A stretch of 17,902 bases of DNA from Pseudomonadota bacterium. GTDB lineage: Bacteria; Pseudomonadota; Alphaproteobacteria; UBA2136; UBA6156. The notes beneath the pieces were generated by a model that saw nothing but the letters and a program-made list of their open reading frames with translations, was not told the DNA's origin and searched no databases. The stretch spans positions 1 through 17,902 of the forward strand of contig RFNJ01000086.1 of assembly GCA_009927255.1 (NCBI GenBank), written 5' to 3'. A program made the translations under genes and the position numbers. This document shows positions 15,204 to 17,902 of the stretch, in pieces; the first letter of the stretch is position 1, and every line of letters begins with the position of its first letter.

Positions 15204-15746
15204 ATGCATGACGGTTTAGACATTGAAAGCCTGCTGAAGCTGGACTTGCCAGCCTTTACCGCTGCGGTGAGCAAACTGCCGCCGCAACAGCAGGAGATGG
15301 TGCGGGCGCGGATTCGCCAAAAGCGTGAGCGGCTGGAGCTGGAAGTTTGGGAAAACGAGCAAAAAATGCGGGCGATGCGCGCGCAGTTGGGCTTGGCAGA
15401 GTTTGAGCAATCGCGGTTGGGGCGGGTGGTGGCGTGGATTTCGGCGAAGCTTTGGGACGGTTTGGGCTCGATTTATAAGAACCCGACCCAAGCGGCCGAG
15501 AAATGCTGGGCGTTTGAGCAAGAACATGGCTTTGAGAAAACCGCTGATACCCTTGCCAAAGAGCCGGAAGCCTTTGGTGAGTTGCGCGGCTGCAAGGTTT
15601 TGGCCTTTGGCAACCCCACCTATTACAAGGCCAAGAGCTTGGCCCAGCGCTTTGACTTTGCGAGTTATCGGCAAACCTATGGCCAGGTGGCGAGCATGAG
15701 CGCGGAGCTGGACACAAAAATAAAAGAGGTGAAACATGGTTCCTAA
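15204..15746 (+). CDS. Coiled-coil protein with relaxase-tail/BID-like C-terminal half (tentative)
   Basis: A 180-residue soluble protein. The N-terminal part (about residues 1-20) is acidic, followed by a strongly charged helix or coiled coil (about 26-62, QQQEMVRARIRQKRERLELE). The C-terminal half has NPTQAAEKCWAFEQEHGFEK and then LAKEPEAFGELRGCKVLAFG and KAKSLAQRF. The pattern of a residue run before 'P-E-x-F-G-x-L-R-G' is like the C-terminal tails of TraA-type relaxases and the related BID secretion domain. This is from memory of the families, not an alignment. The C-terminus is basic. ATG 15204 is chosen because AAGGAG lies 10 nt upstream; the frame reaches a GTG at 15147 with no support. 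It overlaps the next gene by 11 bp. No conjugation genes are visible. Confidence 0.75.
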   Translation: MHDGLDIESLLKLDLPAFTAAVSKLPPQQQEMVRARIRQKRERLELEVWENEQKMRAMRAQLGLAEFEQSRLGRVVAWISAKLWDGLGSIYKNPTQAAEKCWAFEQEHGFEKTADTLAKEPEAFGELRGCKVLAFGNPTYYKAKSLAQRFDFASYRQTYGQVASMSAELDTKIKEVKHGS

Positions 15747-15987
15747 TCAATTTCCCCACCATTTTAACGAGCTGCGCGTGGGTGAAATTATGCGCGGTGG
15801 GCATTTTCAGCTGCAAGTGCTGGGGATGATTGGGCTTGGCACGATGACCGCGCTGGCGAGCATGATTAACCTTGGGCGGATGGGGATTGAGTTTTTGCTG
15901 GAGCGCGAAATGGCGATGGACCGTGTGATGGGCCGCAGCTTGAGCATGGAGCAGAGCCGTGAGGTGGAGAGTGGGATTGAGCGGTAA
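15736..15987 (+). CDS. Met-rich 83-residue protein, unknown, coupled to the upstream gene
   Basis: I recognise no family. It has a polar His/Asn-rich start, one hydrophobic Gly/Met-rich stretch (about residues 26-55, around GMIGLGTMTALASMINLG), and a charged C-terminus (SMEQSREVESGIER). Ten of 83 residues are Met. The hydrophobic stretch could be a membrane segment or an amphipathic helix. The ATG overlaps the end of the previous gene by 11 bp, with GAGG 6 nt upstream. The two are surely translated from one message and probably work together. A terminator follows 22 bp after the stop. Confidence 0.7.
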   Translation: MVPNQFPHHFNELRVGEIMRGGHFQLQVLGMIGLGTMTALASMINLGRMGIEFLLEREMAMDRVMGRSLSMEQSREVESGIER

Positions 15988-16009
15988 GAGTTGCTTTTAG
16001 GTAAGATTA

Positions 16010-16032
16010 GGGGCCGCTGGCCCCTTGTTTTT
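16010..16032 (+). terminator. Rho-independent terminator after the two-gene unit
   Basis: A perfect 6-bp GC stem, GGGGCC (16010-16015) and GGCCCC (16019-16024), with a 3-nt loop, followed by TTGTTTTT. It closes the unit 15204-15987 and separates it from the membrane protein gene starting at 16068. Confidence 0.8.
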
Positions 16033-16067
16033 ATGTTGCTTTGGGGTGGTTTATGTGAGATTTCAGG

Positions 16068-17453
16068 ATGATGGGAAATAAACCTGCACCTGTTGTTACT
16101 GCTGCCGATGCTGCTGACCAGCCGGTGTGGGCTTGGCAGGGAGCTTTGCGGGCGCCTTACTGGTGGATGTCGCCATGGCGGCTGGTGCTGGTGATTTGTT
16201 TGCCGATTTTTTTAATTTCGGCCAGTTTGAGTAGCGAAGCCTTTGTGTTTTATGGCCAAAGTGGCAAGTTTTTGAGTGGTAATGTGGTGTGGATTGGCTT
16301 TTGGGCGATTATGGCCTTTATTATTGGTGCGGCGCTGGGCGAGAACCTTGGTGCCGGGCCGACTGCCCAGCAAAAACTGGCGATGCCGAAGCAGGCGGTG
16401 GCGCTGGTGCCTTGGTATATTCCGGCCAGTGACATGAATTATACGTTGGCGGTGATGTTTGGGATTGTGGCGGTTTGCTATGCGATTTTTTTGCTGCCGG
16501 CGGCGCAGAACCCGGGGTTGGTGGTGGAATTATTCATGGGCTCGACCAGTGCGATGTTTGTGCTGCGGGAGACTTTGAACCAAGTGGCGGGGATTACGTC
16601 GTTTATTTCGTTGCAGAGTTTGTGTGGAGTTTTGCTGTTGTTGTATCCGCGCCTAACCGGTGTGCGGCAGGCGCCGCGCTGGCTGTGGGTGCTGATGGTG
16701 ATTGTGGCGGTGTTTTGTGTGCTGCGGGGGTTTTTGTGGTCGGAGCGGATTGCGATTTTGGAATTGTTTTTGCCGATGATGGTGACTTATGCCGCGTTGG
16801 TTGACCCCAAGCGCCGCCGCTGGCTGGACTTTGCGCCGCTTTTAGGACTTGTAGGCGTGTTTGGCTTGTTTGCGTTGGGGGAATATTTTAGGAGCTGGCA
16901 GTTCCACCAGAGTAACGCCAATTTTGGCGGATTTTGGGAATTTGCGCTGCTGCGCTTTGCCGGATATTATGCCACCGCGCTGAACAATGGGGCGGCGGCG
17001 GTGCAGTTTCAGGACGCGTTTTACTGGCCGACATTGACGGCGATGTGGTTTTATAAGCTGCCGGTTTGGGCGTGGGTTGGTATCCCGATGGAATTGCCGA
17101 CGGGTTGGGTTTTGGACCTTTTGAAGCTTTATGGCAATGAAGAGCTGAACAACCCCAGTGGCATCTTTTTGCCAGTGGTAGACTTTGGCGTGGTGCTGGG
17201 TGCGGTGTGCTGGCTGGTGCTGGGTGGAGCAACCGGTTGGCTTTACCGCCTGTTTGCCAAGGGAGACATGCTGGGCATGCTGCTTTACCCGACGTGGTTT
17301 TATGGTGTAGCCGAGGTTTTGCGGGTGTTTTATTGGGGCAACCAGCGGTACTTTCCGATTTTATTGGTGACGTTTTTGGTGGTGTTTTATTTGGGGCGGC
17401 GGCGGCGGTTGGTGCGGGAGGCGGATGAACGGATGCAGGGATTAGCGGATTAA
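16068..17453 (+). CDS. Polytopic membrane protein, putative Wzy-like polysaccharide polymerase
   Basis: A 461-residue integral membrane protein with roughly ten hydrophobic segments. The first are LVLVICLPIFLISASL and VVWIGFWAIMAFIIGAALG; the last runs through FPILLVTFLVVFYLG before an Arg-rich cytoplasmic tail. Features that recall O-antigen/oligosaccharide repeat-unit polymerases are the central VAGITSFISLQ (compare the IPGLTTxTQ-like segment of that group), the SERIAILELFLPMM helix, and the large loop with GEYFRSW and RFAGYYATALNNGAA. No glycosyltransferase or flippase genes are in view, so the substrate is unknown. A second ATG at 16071 is an alternative start; the Shine-Dalgarno is weak. 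Only about 35 bp separate it from the preceding terminator, so its promoter is not obvious. It could be another polytopic family; confidence in the gene is high, in the function moderate. Confidence 0.85.
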   Translation: MMGNKPAPVVTAADAADQPVWAWQGALRAPYWWMSPWRLVLVICLPIFLISASLSSEAFVFYGQSGKFLSGNVVWIGFWAIMAFIIGAALGENLGAGPTAQQKLAMPKQAVALVPWYIPASDMNYTLAVMFGIVAVCYAIFLLPAAQNPGLVVELFMGSTSAMFVLRETLNQVAGITSFISLQSLCGVLLLLYPRLTGVRQAPRWLWVLMVIVAVFCVLRGFLWSERIAILELFLPMMVTYAALVDPKRRRWLDFAPLLGLVGVFGLFALGEYFRSWQFHQSNANFGGFWEFALLRFAGYYATALNNGAAAVQFQDAFYWPTLTAMWFYKLPVWAWVGIPMELPTGWVLDLLKLYGNEELNNPSGIFLPVVDFGVVLGAVCWLVLGGATGWLYRLFAKGDMLGMLLYPTWFYGVAEVLRVFYWGNQRYFPILLVTFLVVFYLGRRRRLVREADERMQGLAD

Positions 17454-17479
17454 CGGGTGGGGTAGTTTTGAGGTTGGGA

Positions 17480-17902
17480 GTTATGTAGTGAGGACGAAGC
17501 TAGGCCGTTGGTGGGTCCCCGAATGGCCGATGGTTTGGTACTTGGGCTTGATTCGGGCTGTGGCCATTCGAGGACGGGCGGTACTTTATAGGGAAAAGCT
17601 TCGTGGAGAGTTGGCGACACGGGTGGTGCCGGATAGTTAGCGGGGCCCCAGCATTTGCATAGACGCAAATGCTGACCCGCTTGGCTTCCGGCACGGAGGC
17701 TAGTGGCTTGGGGGTTGTCAGCAGAGTGGTGATGGACTTATAGTAAGAAGTGGCGTGGTGACACGCTGGGGTTTCAAAACCTCCTCTTAGAGTGGCGGGC
17801 ACCACCAATTTGGTGCTGTTTGTGTATGGCACAAACTCGGCTAACTATGGCTGGGTGGTGGTGCTCTGTCCAAGGCGTAAGCCCAAAAGCTCCGCGCCGT
17901 CT
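17480..17902 (+). ncRNA. Candidate large structured RNA, family unknown, may run past the window end
   Basis: After the stop at 17453 there are about 450 bp without a convincing gene but with dense complementarity. Visible helices are: ACGAAGCT (17494-17501) with AGCTTCGT (17597-17604); nested within it CGAATGGCC (17520-17528) with GGCCATTCG (17562-17570); and a 69-nt hairpin of three stems, 17626-17633 with 17687-17694, 17640-17644 with 17676-17680, and 17649-17658 with 17665-17674 (10 bp). GCGTG-GTGA-CACGC (17753-17766) has a GNRA loop. GGGG(17768-17771)TT pairs with AACCTC (17778-17783). An 11-bp helix joins 17797-17807 to 17856-17866 and encloses GTTTGTG/CACAAAC (17818-17836). GNRA loops and several G-U pairs favour the plus strand. 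I see no RNase P, tmRNA, SRP or 6S signature. A retron or group II intron 5' part is a possible alternative. Confidence 0.55.

Noticed and set aside
17500..17832. 110-codon minus-strand open frame in the terminal region
   Set aside because: It lies wholly within the region of strong helices, has no ribosome binding site, and the product shows no domain. The pairing pattern explains the sequence better.
17542..17886. Possible long-range pseudoknot between TTGGGCTT (17542-17549) and AAGCCCAA (17879-17886)
   Set aside because: An 8-base match over this distance is expected by chance in a region this size, and it competes with a local GGC-GTAA-GCC hairpin. It should be tested by covariation before being claimed.
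17454..17902. RNase P RNA, tmRNA, SRP or 6S RNA
   Set aside because: I looked for the conserved RNase P GAGGAAAGTCC core, a tmRNA acceptor/T-loop and tag reading frame, and the SRP tetraloop core. None is present.

Overview
The window looks like chromosomal DNA of an alphaproteobacterium, most likely an uncultured or little-studied lineage. Three things point there. The lipid A genes run lpxD, fabZ, lpxA, lpxI, lpxB, the usual alphaproteobacterial order, and use LpxI rather than LpxH. HflK/HflC and the 2-oxoglutarate dehydrogenase E1 N-terminus fit the same group. A palindromic repeat inserted in frame in a housekeeping gene recalls the palindromic elements known from Rickettsiales. I cannot name the genus. 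No tRNA, rRNA, CRISPR array or transposase gene was recognised.

Positions 1-14558 are a tightly packed minus-strand run of 14 genes, transcribed der > lpxD > a solute-binding protein > fabZ > lpxA > lpxI > lpxB > a degenerate GGDEF protein > hemB > a soluble RnfB-like ferredoxin > hflK > hflC > miaA > sucA (cut by the window edge). Several neighbours overlap by 4-17 bp or are 1-44 bp apart, so much of the run is probably co-transcribed. A good sigma-70-like promoter (12785-12813) restarts transcription before lpxD. The genes serve lipid A and fatty acid synthesis, haem synthesis, ribosome assembly, tRNA modification, membrane protease control and the TCA cycle. Three members are unexpected: the AT-richer periplasmic binding protein wedged between lpxD and fabZ, the GGDEF protein without its signature residues, and an Rnf subunit without the rest of the complex.

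Positions 14559-15203 are a complex intergenic zone. It holds a probable der promoter, a 67-bp palindrome, a 27-bp direct repeat in two copies around that palindrome, a terminator, a 68-residue membrane protein gene on the minus strand, and a divergent promoter pair with a perfect dyad.

Positions 15204-17453 are a plus-strand accessory module. It has a 180-residue protein whose C-terminal half resembles the tail of conjugative relaxases and BID domains (low-confidence recognition), an overlapping Met-rich 83-residue protein, a clear terminator, and a 461-residue polytopic membrane protein resembling Wzy-type polysaccharide polymerases.

Positions 17454-17902 hold no convincing gene but are full of long perfect stems, including a 69-nt three-segment hairpin, a GNRA-capped hairpin and an 11-bp closing helix. 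This looks like a large structured RNA that runs to, and perhaps past, the window end. I matched it to no RNA family I know. It is the best candidate here for something undescribed.
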